Shown one piece after another: positions 13,035 to 20,201 of a stretch of 20,821 bases of DNA. This stretch comes from UBA11606 sp049437325 (lineage in GTDB: Bacteria > Actinomycetota > Acidimicrobiia > Acidimicrobiales > Aldehydirespiratoraceae), in the NCBI GenBank assembly GCA_049437325.1, contig JBMTIM010000050.1, positions 1-20,821 of the forward strand, given 5' to 3'. Within the stretch, counting starts at the first letter, position 1, and every line of letters begins with the position of its first letter. The translations under genes were made by a program, and so were the position numbers. Under the pieces are notes generated by a model. It did no database searches, was not told the DNA's origin, and saw only the letters and a program-made list of their open reading frames with translations.

Positions 13035-14240
13035 ATGGAATTCGGACTCTTTTTCAACGGCTACCTGCCCGGCCCTGCGGCCCATGACCCTGCGTCGGAA
13101 CATCTCATGCTCATGCGCGAAGCGCAGTACGCAATTCATGCCGACCGCTTCAACTGGAAGTACACCTGGTTCGGCGAACACCACGCCCTCACCGAGTACA
13201 GCCATATGTCTGCCCCGTACCCGTTCATGGGTTTCGTGGCCGGTCAAACCGAACGCATCCATATCGGCTCGGCCATCACATCATTTCCAACGACCAAAGA
13301 GCATCCGGTCCGCATCGCCGAGCGCGCCGCGATGATGGACCACCTCACGGAGGGCCGGTTCGAGTTCGGCACCGGACGTGGAGCGGGAAGCCACGAGGTC
13401 CGCACCTTCAACGGCACCGAGCTGTCCGAGACCAAGGCCATGTGGGAAGAGGTTGTGCACGAGATCCCCCGCATGTGGGAACAGAAGGACTACCAGCACG
13501 ACGGAACGCACTTCTCGGTCCCGACGCCCCACAACATCCTCCCGAAGCCCTACGGCAAGGGACACCCACCGATCTGGGTGGCCTGCGGGAACCCGGCCAC
13601 CTTCGCAAAAGCCGGCTCTCACGGCATCGGCGCCATCGCCTTCAACTTCGAGCCGATCCACAACCTCAAGGGCCGAGTCGAGGCATACAAAGAAGCAGCC
13701 GAGAACGTCACCGACCAGATCGGGCAGTACCAGAACAACAACGTGATGATGACCAACGCAGTCATCTGTCTCGAAGATCGTGACGAGGCTCGGGCCATGG
13801 CCAAGCGCAACCTGCGCGGCTACCGCGTGACGATGGTCAACCTCTACCACGACTCGATGCCCCAGAGTCCCGATGCAATCGTGTGGCCGCATCCGCGCGA
13901 TCGCTTCGAACTCGACGACGCCATGCTCGACTTCGCAATCGAGGGTGGCTACATGCTCTGTGGCAACCCCGAAGAAGTGTGCGAGCAGGTGCAGGCCTAC
14001 CAAGACGTCGGCTGCGACCAACTCGTGTTCGGCACTCCCGACGAGGGCTACAACCACGATCAGGTCATCGAGATGATCGAGTGTTTCGGCAACGGCGTGA
14101 TTCCGGAGTTCGACAGAGACCCGGTTCATCGCACCACGCGTATGCGCGAGTCCGCCGTTCCACAATTCCCCGTGTTCAACGGTGAGGTCGACCCGGTCGT
14201 CACGCAGGCGGTGCCACCGGCATTCCCGATCAGCGTCTGA
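13035..14240 (+). CDS. LLM-class (luciferase-like) flavin-dependent oxidoreductase
   Basis: This 401-residue TIM-barrel oxidoreductase of the bacterial luciferase-like superfamily uses FMN or coenzyme F420. Visible features are the N-terminal MEFGLFFNGYLPG, the YTWFGEHHALTEYSHMSAPYP stretch (split here: WFGEHH at about 45-50), IHIGSAITSFP, the RIAERAAMMDHLTEGRF segment followed by GTGRGAG, and PPIWVACGNP for the phosphate/flavin site. The WxGEHH histidine pair is typical of the FMN-monooxygenase branch. AGGAG at 13021-13025 supports the ATG at 13035. A KstR-like palindrome in the promoter region hints at control by a lipid-responsive TetR repressor. It converges on the VOC gene 10 bases away. 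The substrate is unknown. Confidence 0.9.
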   Translation: MEFGLFFNGYLPGPAAHDPASEHLMLMREAQYAIHADRFNWKYTWFGEHHALTEYSHMSAPYPFMGFVAGQTERIHIGSAITSFPTTKEHPVRIAERAAMMDHLTEGRFEFGTGRGAGSHEVRTFNGTELSETKAMWEEVVHEIPRMWEQKDYQHDGTHFSVPTPHNILPKPYGKGHPPIWVACGNPATFAKAGSHGIGAIAFNFEPIHNLKGRVEAYKEAAENVTDQIGQYQNNNVMMTNAVICLEDRDEARAMAKRNLRGYRVTMVNLYHDSMPQSPDAIVWPHPRDRFELDDAMLDFAIEGGYMLCGNPEEVCEQVQAYQDVGCDQLVFGTPDEGYNHDQVIEMIECFGNGVIPEFDRDPVHRTTRMRESAVPQFPVFNGEVDPVVTQAVPPAFPISV

Positions 14241-14254
14241 GCGTCGTCGCTCAG
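14237..14254. terminator. Bidirectional hairpin holding both stop codons
   Basis: CTGAGCG (14237-14243) and CGCTCAG (14248-14254) form a perfect 7-bp stem with a TCGT loop. The plus-strand stop TGA lies in the left arm and the minus-strand stop TGA in the right arm, so one structure sits at the end of both convergent genes. Confidence 0.55.
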
Positions 14255-14703
14255 TCGGTGGGAGCGTCGAACTCGCCGATCAGTACTTGCATGTCGCCGA
14301 GCGGTCCCCCCGGCGCAAGCACGTGTTCGTAGTAGCGACTGAAGCGCCCCTGCAGCGCAGCGTCGATCTTGGCCTGGTCGTAGTCGATGGTGATGATACT
14401 CGGATGGCAGATGGCAGCAGCCGCGTTCCTGCTCGGATCGGCGTAGGCATCGGCCCAGACGACTCCGATCAACCCCTCGCCCCGTTCATCGAGGATCTTC
14501 TGAACATGACTGTCCCTGCCTTCGATGGGCGCCACGAGCTCGATCCCGCCGTCCCATGACATGAGGATCTGCACACCGAACCGTGCAGCCTCGTCGTCGT
14601 CGGCATGCTGGAAGGTACAGCCGAGCAGCGACTCGAAGTACACCCGTCCCGCCTCCAGATCACGGACCGCCATGACCACCCGATTGACGCCTCGTTCTCT
14701 CAT
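14251..14703 (-). CDS. VOC-fold (glyoxalase/bleomycin-resistance-like) protein
   Basis: This 150-residue protein has the VOC start pattern VNRVVMAVRDLEAGRVYFES (6-25) and the second-strand GGIELVAP, with Glu55 in the usual metal-ligand position. The first-strand ligand, usually His, is Asn7 here, and the second-half metal histidine is not recognisable, since the segment reads GLIGVVWADAYAD. Metal binding may therefore be weak or lost, and the protein may be a binding protein rather than an enzyme. A GAGGGA Shine-Dalgarno lies a few bases before the ATG at 14703. It converges on the luciferase-like gene and diverges from the CitE gene across 60 bases. Confidence 0.82.
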   Translation of the reverse strand: MRERGVNRVVMAVRDLEAGRVYFESLLGCTFQHADDDEAARFGVQILMSWDGGIELVAPIEGRDSHVQKILDERGEGLIGVVWADAYADPSRNAAAAICHPSIITIDYDQAKIDAALQGRFSRYYEHVLAPGGPLGDMQVLIGEFDAPTD

Positions 14704-14751
14704 CGGTCCCTCGGGAATGCTCGCATGACGACACGCTGCCAGACCGCCGCG

Positions 14752-14757
14752 TAGGGT
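14752..14757 (+). promoter_or_regulatory. -10 box TAGGGT for the CitE-type gene
   Basis: TAGGGT lies 6 nt before the GTG at 14764, the spacing expected for a leaderless transcript. ATGACG at 14725-14730 is a poor -35 at 21 nt. Confidence 0.45.
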
Positions 14758-14763
14758 GCCAAC

Positions 14764-15600
14764 GTGCTGCCTCGACGGATTCGCTCATTGCTGTTTGCGC
14801 CCGCCGTTCGCCCCGACCTGCTGCGCAAGATGCCTGCGACCGGCGCCGACGCGATGGTGATCGATCTCGAGGACGCCACGCCCAGTGACGCAAAAGAGAC
14901 CGCTCGTGAGGAACTTCGCTCGGCCGTTGCCGACTTGGCGGGCACAACTCCGATTTTCGCTCGCATCAACGACCCATCGACACCCTGGCATCACGACGAT
15001 CTCGACGCGCTACCCGAAGGACTCGATGCGATCGTCGTGCCGAAAGTCGAGACCGTGCACGGCCTCGATGCGCTCGAACGCGCCCTCGAGGCCCGAGGAC
15101 TCGACGTGCCCGTCGTCGGCGGGATCGAAACTGCGCTCGGCGTGGCGGACGCCAGAGCACTCCTGTCCCACCGGGTCATCGCGGCCGGGTACTTCGGAGC
15201 GGAGGACTTCATCGCCGACATGGGTGGCGTGCGGACCCACTCGAACCACGAGGTCGCCTCGGCCCGGTTGCAGGTCGCACTCGCCGGCCGCCTGGCGCGA
15301 GTCTCGGTGATCGACATGATCACCGCCGACTTCACCGACGATGCTCGCTGTCGGCGCGAGTGCGAGGAGGCTCGCGAGATCGGCTACGCCGGAAAGCTCT
15401 GTATCCACCCTGCACAGGTTGCGATCGCCAACGAAGCATTCATGCCGTCGATCGAGGAAGTCGAGCGGGCACGTCGACTGCTTGCCGCCTACGACGACGC
15501 AAAAGCGACGGGCATCGCCTCCATCGCCTTCGAAGGGCAGATGGTCGACGAGCCGGTGGCTGCCCAGGCCCGAACGGTGATTGCGCAGGCCGAGGGCTAG
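14764..15600 (+). CDS. CitE-like CoA-ester lyase (HpcH/HpaI aldolase family)
   Basis: This is a 278-residue TIM-barrel lyase of the CitE-like group, which splits or hydrolyses malyl-, citramalyl- or related 3-hydroxyacyl-CoA esters using Mg2+. Motifs in order: RSLLFAPA (7-14), VIDLEDA (32-38), ARIN with Arg67, VVPKVE (91-96), GGIETALG with metal-ligand Glu122, GAEDF with Asp148, and GKLCIHPAQV near the C terminus. The GTG start at 14764 follows a -10-like TAGGGT by 6 nt and leaves the family N terminus intact. It is not part of a citDEF cluster, so citrate lyase is unlikely. The tail-to-tail MaoC hydratase suggests C5 dicarboxylyl-CoA breakdown (itaconate/mesaconate route), as in the mycobacterial CitE-MaoC pair. 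Confidence 0.88.
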   Translation: MLPRRIRSLLFAPAVRPDLLRKMPATGADAMVIDLEDATPSDAKETAREELRSAVADLAGTTPIFARINDPSTPWHHDDLDALPEGLDAIVVPKVETVHGLDALERALEARGLDVPVVGGIETALGVADARALLSHRVIAAGYFGAEDFIADMGGVRTHSNHEVASARLQVALAGRLARVSVIDMITADFTDDARCRRECEEAREIGYAGKLCIHPAQVAIANEAFMPSIEEVERARRLLAAYDDAKATGIASIAFEGQMVDEPVAAQARTVIAQAEG

Positions 15601-15613
15601 CCCTCAGTCGGCC
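15588..15613. terminator. Bidirectional hairpin with shared CTAG stop codons
   Basis: GAGGG (15592-15596 region) and CCCTC pair around a CTAG loop, and the outer GGCCGA (15588-15593) can pair with TCGGCC (15608-15613). CTAG supplies the TAG stop to the CitE gene on the plus strand and to the MaoC gene on the minus strand. It is probably a two-way terminator. Confidence 0.6.
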
Positions 15614-16073
15614 GAGCCAACATCAAGGCGTTGCGCACCGAACGACACACGAGCTGCTCATGTTGGTTGAACGCCCGGTGCTCGAACGTCACGATGCCCT
15701 GACCGGGGCGTGACGACGATGCACGACGCCGGAGCACCTCTGATTCGACCCGAATCGTGTCGCCGTGAAACAACGGGGCAGGAAACACCGTCTCCTCGAA
15801 ACCGAGATTGGCGACCGTCGTCCCCAGCGTCGTCTCGTGCACCGAGATCCCCACCACGAGACTGAGGGTGAGCAACGAATTCACCAGTGGGCGGCCGAAT
15901 TCGGTTTCACGCTCGCAGTAGTCGGCATCGAGGTGCAACCAGGCAGGGTTCATGGTCATCGTCGTGAACCCGATGTTGTCGGCCTCGGTGATCGTCCGAC
16001 GAATGACGTGCTGGATCACCACACCCTCGTCGAGCTCCTCCAACCACTTGCCTGACACCGGACGATCGGTCAC
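15597..16073 (-). CDS. MaoC-like dehydratase (hot-dog fold)
   Basis: This is a 158-residue single hot-dog hydratase of the MaoC family acting on acyl-CoA. Landmarks are GKWLEELDEG (8-17), RRTITEADNIGF (25-36), the active-site stretch TMNPAWLHLDADY with Asn42 and His47, TEFGRPLVNSL (57-67), and the C-terminal FEHRAFNQ. In R-specific hydratases the Asn42 position is Asp; NPxxLHLD is typical of the itaconyl/mesaconyl-CoA hydratase branch. The frame is open to 16145 and has ATGs at 16145 and 16127, but those would overlap the divergent gene. The GTG at 16073 has a -10-like TAGTCT 7 nt upstream and begins just before conserved sequence. It shares its stop tetranucleotide with the CitE-type gene, its likely pathway partner. 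Confidence 0.85.
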   Translation of the reverse strand: MTDRPVSGKWLEELDEGVVIQHVIRRTITEADNIGFTTMTMNPAWLHLDADYCERETEFGRPLVNSLLTLSLVVGISVHETTLGTTVANLGFEETVFPAPLFHGDTIRVESEVLRRRASSSRPGQGIVTFEHRAFNQHEQLVCRSVRNALMLARPTEG

Positions 16074-16080
16074 GGTGCGG

Positions 16081-16086
16081 AGACTA
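16081..16086 (-). promoter_or_regulatory. -10 box TAGTCT for the MaoC-type gene
   Basis: On the minus strand TAGTCT lies 7 nt before the GTG at 16073. This leaderless-type spacing is the main support for that start codon over the longer ones. Confidence 0.45.
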
Positions 16087-16109
16087 CTCCCCGGTCCAAA
16101 GGCGGGCAC

Positions 16110-16115
16110 TACGGT
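16110..16115 (+). promoter_or_regulatory. -10 box TACGGT for the molybdopterin oxidoreductase
   Basis: TACGGT lies 10 nt before the ATG at 16126 and only 1 nt before the ATG at 16117. A transcript starting about 7 nt downstream would skip the first ATG, which favours 16126. Confidence 0.4.
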
Positions 16116-16125
16116 GATGCCGTCC

Positions 16126-18351
16126 ATGCGCACCGTCGAACGCACCGTCTGTGACCCGAACTGTCACGCCAACCCGAAGTGTGGCCTCCACGCAACGGTC
16201 GAGAACGGTCGCATCGTCGAGATCGGTCCCGCCGACTACCCGATCGAGGGCTTCGAGAACCGGATCTGCCTACTCGGCCGAGCCAGACTCGAACAGCACG
16301 AGCATCCGGGACGGTTGACGAAACCACTCAAACGCGTCGGGGCGCGGGGCGCCGGCGAGTGGGAGGAGATCACTTGGGCCGAAGCTGCTCGCTTGTTCGT
16401 CACAACCCACAAGCGGATCGCAGCCGACCACGGCGAACGATCGGTCTCGTTCCAGCAGATCTCCGGCGCCTACGGCCTGCTGACCCGCAATTCGCCGGTC
16501 CGCTACGCGTCGCTCACCGGCGCCACGGTGATCCGGCCCAGCGGCATCGACTTCGGTGTTGCCAAAGGACTCGAGGCGATGTTCGGGATACCAGCCAACA
16601 CGTACTTCTCCCCCGGCGGCCATTCCCATGACGACGCCATCAATTCCGAACTCACGATCATCTGGGGCGGGAACCCCGCAGTCACCAAACGTGTCGATCA
16701 GGTGGCCCTCCGTCGAGCTCGCAAAGCCGGGACGACGCTGATCTGTATCGACCCGGTCCAAAGCGAGACGGCGAAAATGTCCGACGAGTGGATCTCGCTT
16801 CGTCCGGGTAGCGATGGTGCGCTCGCCTGGTCACTCGTTCACCAACTGATCAGCACCAACCGCTTCGACCTCGAGTTCGTGTCAACCCACACGAACCTGC
16901 CCTTCCTCCTCGATGCCGAGTCTGCCACCGTGATGTGCCGAGATGCAGAGCCACTCGTCTGGTGCGCAGCCCGTGACACGGCAGTGCCGGTCTCGGCCGC
17001 CCGCGAACCGGTACTGCGAGTCGACCGCTCCCTCGACGGTCGGCCGATCGTCTCGGTCTTCAGCGAGATCGAACGGCTGGCCGCCACCTATCCCGCCGAT
17101 AGGGCCGAGCAACTCACCGGTGTACCCGTCGAGGTCATCACGTCGCTCGCGACCCGCTACATCGAGGCCAACCCTGCTGCGATTCGGATCGGGTATGGCG
17201 TGGACCGTTGGTACAGCGCAGATCTGAGTGCGCGTGCGATCGCCATGCTGGCGTGCCTCGGCGGCTACATCGGTATCCCCGGCGGAGGGGTGAGCCTCGA
17301 AGGCGGGAACCAGAGCCTTCCGATCAAGACAGCCCGGTTCGCGACGCCAGGGCAACGGCGTCCGGCCCTTCTGAGCATGATGGACGCCGACTCCGCCGTG
17401 ATCGACGGCACGCCCTATCCGGTGAAGATGACGTGCATCTCACTCGGCAATCCTTTCAACCAGGTGAAACCCAATCGCAACCGGGTCCTCACCGAGCACA
17501 TCGCCGGACTCGAGTTCATCTGCGTGATCGACCAGTTCATGACCGACACCGCACAATGGGCCGATCTCGTGTTGCCATCCTGCTCGATCTTCGAAAAGGA
17601 CGACGTCGTGGTGGACCGCTTCGTCCAGTTGCAACAACGCATCGTCGAACCGGTCGGCGAAGCGAAATCCGACTTCGAGATCTTCCGACTGCTCGCCGAG
17701 GAATACGGCATCGGTGAACACTTCTCCGAACCTCCGGACGTGTACCTCGACGAGATCCTCGATGGTGACTCGCCGCTGCTCGCCGAGGTGACCATGGAGC
17801 GCCTCCGCCGCGAGAAGATCGTGTTCCCGTGGCCCACCAACGATCCGTACGTCGGGTTCCGCGACCTCGTGTTCCCCACACCATCAGGTCGAATCGAGTT
17901 CTTCACCGAGCATCTTCGTGCGTACGGCGCCGAACTGCCGTACTTCCGTGAACCGATCGAAGCATCACCGGAACATCCCCTCTTCGAGCGATTCCCGCTC
18001 GTACTTTTGTCCTCACACAGCCGCCACCGGATCCACTCGACGTTCGCGAATCTCGAGATGACGAAGCGAAGTGAGCCAGAACCGGTCGTCCGAGTCAGCC
18101 CGAGGGATGCTCGGGCCCGCAAGATCCGCGATGGGGAGGTCGTCGAGGTCGTCAACGACCGCGGTCGCGTTGCGATCCGGTGCGCCATCGACGAAACGAT
18201 CCGAGACGGATGCGTACTCATCCGAGAGGGCCACTGGATCGATGACTTCATCGAGGGCGATCCCTACGGACTCACCCACGACCATCACAGTCCAACGACC
18301 GAAAACTACGCCCACTACGACGTGCTGGTCGAGCTTCGACGAATCCCGTAG
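16126..18351 (+). CDS. Molybdopterin-dependent oxidoreductase (DMSO reductase family)
   Basis: This 741-residue catalytic subunit binds Mo/W-bis-MGD and one Fe-S cluster. Four N-terminal cysteines (9, 13, 19, 48; CDPNCHANPKCG then ENRIC) are the cluster ligands, with an unusual Cx3Cx5C start. EITWAEAARLF (81-91), WGGNPAVTK, GYIGIPGGGVS, NPFNQVKPN, DQFMTDTAQWADLVLPSCSIFEKDD and the C-terminal HSRHRIHSTFAN region fit the family; the molybdopterin dinucleotide-binding domain fills the C-terminal 130 residues. The metal-ligand region near RPSGIDFG (137-144) has no Cys, so Ser or Asp may bind Mo. There is no Tat signal and no adjacent Fe-S or membrane subunit, so it appears cytoplasmic and orphan. 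ATG 16117 is an alternative start. The substrate cannot be inferred. Confidence 0.88.
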   Translation: MRTVERTVCDPNCHANPKCGLHATVENGRIVEIGPADYPIEGFENRICLLGRARLEQHEHPGRLTKPLKRVGARGAGEWEEITWAEAARLFVTTHKRIAADHGERSVSFQQISGAYGLLTRNSPVRYASLTGATVIRPSGIDFGVAKGLEAMFGIPANTYFSPGGHSHDDAINSELTIIWGGNPAVTKRVDQVALRRARKAGTTLICIDPVQSETAKMSDEWISLRPGSDGALAWSLVHQLISTNRFDLEFVSTHTNLPFLLDAESATVMCRDAEPLVWCAARDTAVPVSAAREPVLRVDRSLDGRPIVSVFSEIERLAATYPADRAEQLTGVPVEVITSLATRYIEANPAAIRIGYGVDRWYSADLSARAIAMLACLGGYIGIPGGGVSLEGGNQSLPIKTARFATPGQRRPALLSMMDADSAVIDGTPYPVKMTCISLGNPFNQVKPNRNRVLTEHIAGLEFICVIDQFMTDTAQWADLVLPSCSIFEKDDVVVDRFVQLQQRIVEPVGEAKSDFEIFRLLAEEYGIGEHFSEPPDVYLDEILDGDSPLLAEVTMERLRREKIVFPWPTNDPYVGFRDLVFPTPSGRIEFFTEHLRAYGAELPYFREPIEASPEHPLFERFPLVLLSSHSRHRIHSTFANLEMTKRSEPEPVVRVSPRDARARKIRDGEVVEVVNDRGRVAIRCAIDETIRDGCVLIREGHWIDDFIEGDPYGLTHDHHSPTTENYAHYDVLVELRRIP

Positions 18352-18363
18352 TTCGTCGCCTGG

Positions 18364-18380
18364 GCGCGTCGTCTACGCGC
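18364..18380. terminator. Hairpin between convergent oxidoreductase and lipoprotein genes
   Basis: GCGCGT (18364-18369) and ACGCGC (18375-18380) form a perfect 6-bp stem with a 5-nt loop, 12 bases after the oxidoreductase stop and overlapping the lipoprotein stop (18373-18375). It is a likely two-way terminator without a U-tract. Confidence 0.5.
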
Positions 18381-18819
18381 GGGGCCGCACCAGATCTTCG
18401 GTGATCGGCTCGGAGAACTCGAGCAGACACACGGCTCGTTCCTGCCCGTCGGACACCACCAGCGCGCTGAGATCGACACGGGGCAGATCGGTTCGCTCGG
18501 CGAGCGAAGCCAGTGCCCGACCGAACGCCTCAACGCACGTGTCGGATTCGTCACCGATGGCGAACACCTGGGCAAGATGGGCGCGTTGACAGGGCACGCC
18601 GTACAGCGCCTCGACCGTGTCGGGAATCGGGCCCCGCACACAGTCACCGACGCGGAGATGGACGGTACCGAGTTCGCCCGCCTCGAGAATCGCTCCGGCC
18701 GGCGAACGGGTCGTCTGATCAGCACCGATGGAGCGGCCGCAGCCAACGACGACGAGCCCGACGAGTGCGATGCCTAGCAGCGAGGCCGGCAACGCCCACC
18801 GGCGTCTCGGCCTCAGCAA
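18373..18819 (-). CDS. Small lipoprotein with a septum-formation-like domain
   Basis: This 148-residue exported lipoprotein has a basic N terminus (RPRRR), a hydrophobic stretch (about 10-25) and a lipobox VVGC, so Cys27 is the expected lipidated residue after signal peptidase II cleavage. The mature part has the pattern VGDCV ... YGVPCQRAHLAQVFAIGDE, like the actinobacterial septum-formation domain: Cys pairs and a PC-x3-H motif before a VF strand. Two further cysteines (in DTCVEAF and AVCLLEF) suggest a second disulfide. The TTG start at 18819 is used because the frame has no ATG before the signal sequence; GGGCGAG lies directly upstream. It is divergent from mycothione reductase over 26 bases. 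The exact role in the envelope is unknown. Confidence 0.72.
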   Translation of the reverse strand: MLRPRRRWALPASLLGIALVGLVVVGCGRSIGADQTTRSPAGAILEAGELGTVHLRVGDCVRGPIPDTVEALYGVPCQRAHLAQVFAIGDESDTCVEAFGRALASLAERTDLPRVDLSALVVSDGQERAVCLLEFSEPITEDLVRPRA

Positions 18820-18833
18820 CTCGCCCTCACCAG

Positions 18834-18839
18834 TAGCCT
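18834..18839 (+). promoter_or_regulatory. -10 box TAGCCT for mtr
   Basis: TAGCCT lies 6 nt before the mtr ATG at 18846 and there is no Shine-Dalgarno on the mtr side, as expected for a leaderless transcript. Confidence 0.5.
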
Positions 18840-18845
18840 GCGCCC

Positions 18846-20201
18846 ATGCGTTCCCATGACCTCATCATCATCGGTTCCGGCAGCGGCAATTCCATCATCG
18901 GCCCCGAACATGATGACATGGACGTCGCAATCGTCGAACGCGGTCTCTTCGGCGGTACATGCCTGAACGTCGGGTGCATCCCATCCAAGATGCTGGTGTA
19001 CACCGCCGAAATCGCCGAGTTGGCCGCCCACATCGGTCCCAAGCTCGGGATTCACACCGCCTTCACCGGTGCCGATTGGCCAGCGATTCGCGACCGGGTG
19101 TTCGATCGGATCGATCCGATCGCGACGGGGGGCGAACAGTACCGCAAGGGTCTCGACAACGTGACCGTGTACCAGCACGACGCACTGTTCACCGGACCCA
19201 AGAACATTCGGGTCGGAAACGAAACCATCACCGCCGACAAGATCGTGATCGCAGCCGGTGCGCGCGCCTGGATACCGCCGATCGATGGGCTCGACACCGT
19301 CGGCTACCACACCTCAGACACCATCATGCGACTCGACGAGCAGCCGAGGCGACTGGCCGTCCTCGGGGGCGGGTACATCGCCGCCGAACTCGGCAACGTG
19401 TTCGGCATGCTCGGTAGCGAGGTGACCTTCATCGTCCGAAGCGATGCCATGCTGCGCAACGAGGACGAGGCCATCTCCGCTGCGTTCACCGAGGCCTACC
19501 GGCACAAGTACGACATCCGTTTCCTGACGGGAGTCAGTGCCGCTCGCCGTGACGGTGACGACATCGTGCTCGACCTGTTCCCCAGTAACGAGGAACTCAG
19601 AGTCGATGAGGTACTGATCGCCACCGGTCGCATACCCAACGGCGATCAGCTCGACCTTGCTGCCCACGGCTTTGCCCTCGACGAGGGCGGCTACCTGATC
19701 ACTGATTCACACCTTCGAACCAACATCGACGGTGTCTTCGCACTCGGCGACGTGACCAACCCGGTACAGCTCAAACATGTGGCGAATCATGAGGCAAAGG
19801 TCGTACGTCACAATCTTGCCAACCCCGACTCGATGATCGAGGTCGACCACACCGCCATCCCCCACGCCGTGTTCGGCCACCCACAGGTGGCGTCGGTAGG
19901 CATGACCGAGCGCGATGCGATCACTGCCGGACTCGATGTGACCTGCCATGTACAGCACTACGGCTCGGCCGCCTACGGCTGGGCGATGGAGGACACCACG
20001 AGCATCGTGAAGCTCGTCATGGACTCGACCACTCGCCATCTACTCGGCGCACACATCTGCGGGCCCCAAGCCTCGACGCTCATTCAGCAATTGATTCAGG
20101 GCATGGTGTTCGGCCAGACGGTCGACCAGATGGCGACAGGCCAGTACTACATCCACCCTGCGCTGCCCGAGGTCATCGAGCAGGCACTCCTCGAACTGTG
20201 A
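18846..20201 (+). CDS. mtr: Mycothione reductase
   Basis: This is an FAD- and NADPH-dependent disulfide reductase that regenerates mycothiol from its disulfide, the actinobacterial counterpart of glutathione reductase. It has 451 residues, close to the 459 of mycobacterial Mtr. Features are the FAD site IIIGSGSGNS (7-16), the redox-active pair Cys39/Cys44 in GGTCLNVGCIPSK, the NADPH site VLGGGYIAAELGN, the second FAD motif GVFALGDVTN, and the C-terminal catalytic His437-Glu442 in HPALPE. GSGSGNS followed directly by a short loop, rather than the GGGPGG-type of lipoamide dehydrogenase, points to Mtr. The ATG at 18846 follows a -10-like box by 6 nt. The stop overlaps the next gene (GTGA). Mercuric-reductase-like proteins are a less likely alternative. 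Confidence 0.92.
   Translation: MRSHDLIIIGSGSGNSIIGPEHDDMDVAIVERGLFGGTCLNVGCIPSKMLVYTAEIAELAAHIGPKLGIHTAFTGADWPAIRDRVFDRIDPIATGGEQYRKGLDNVTVYQHDALFTGPKNIRVGNETITADKIVIAAGARAWIPPIDGLDTVGYHTSDTIMRLDEQPRRLAVLGGGYIAAELGNVFGMLGSEVTFIVRSDAMLRNEDEAISAAFTEAYRHKYDIRFLTGVSAARRDGDDIVLDLFPSNEELRVDEVLIATGRIPNGDQLDLAAHGFALDEGGYLITDSHLRTNIDGVFALGDVTNPVQLKHVANHEAKVVRHNLANPDSMIEVDHTAIPHAVFGHPQVASVGMTERDAITAGLDVTCHVQHYGSAAYGWAMEDTTSIVKLVMDSTTRHLLGAHICGPQASTLIQQLIQGMVFGQTVDQMATGQYYIHPALPEVIEQALLEL

Noticed and set aside
13281..14165. Minus-strand open frame of 294 codons opposite the luciferase-like gene
   Set aside because: It is a GC-rich shadow frame of a clearly conserved plus-strand gene, with no recognisable domain of its own.
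16074..16145. Longer MaoC starts at 16145 or 16127, overlapping the oxidoreductase start in a shared CATG
   Set aside because: Overlapping divergent start codons are improbable, and the GTG at 16073 has a well-spaced -10 box and begins just before conserved sequence.
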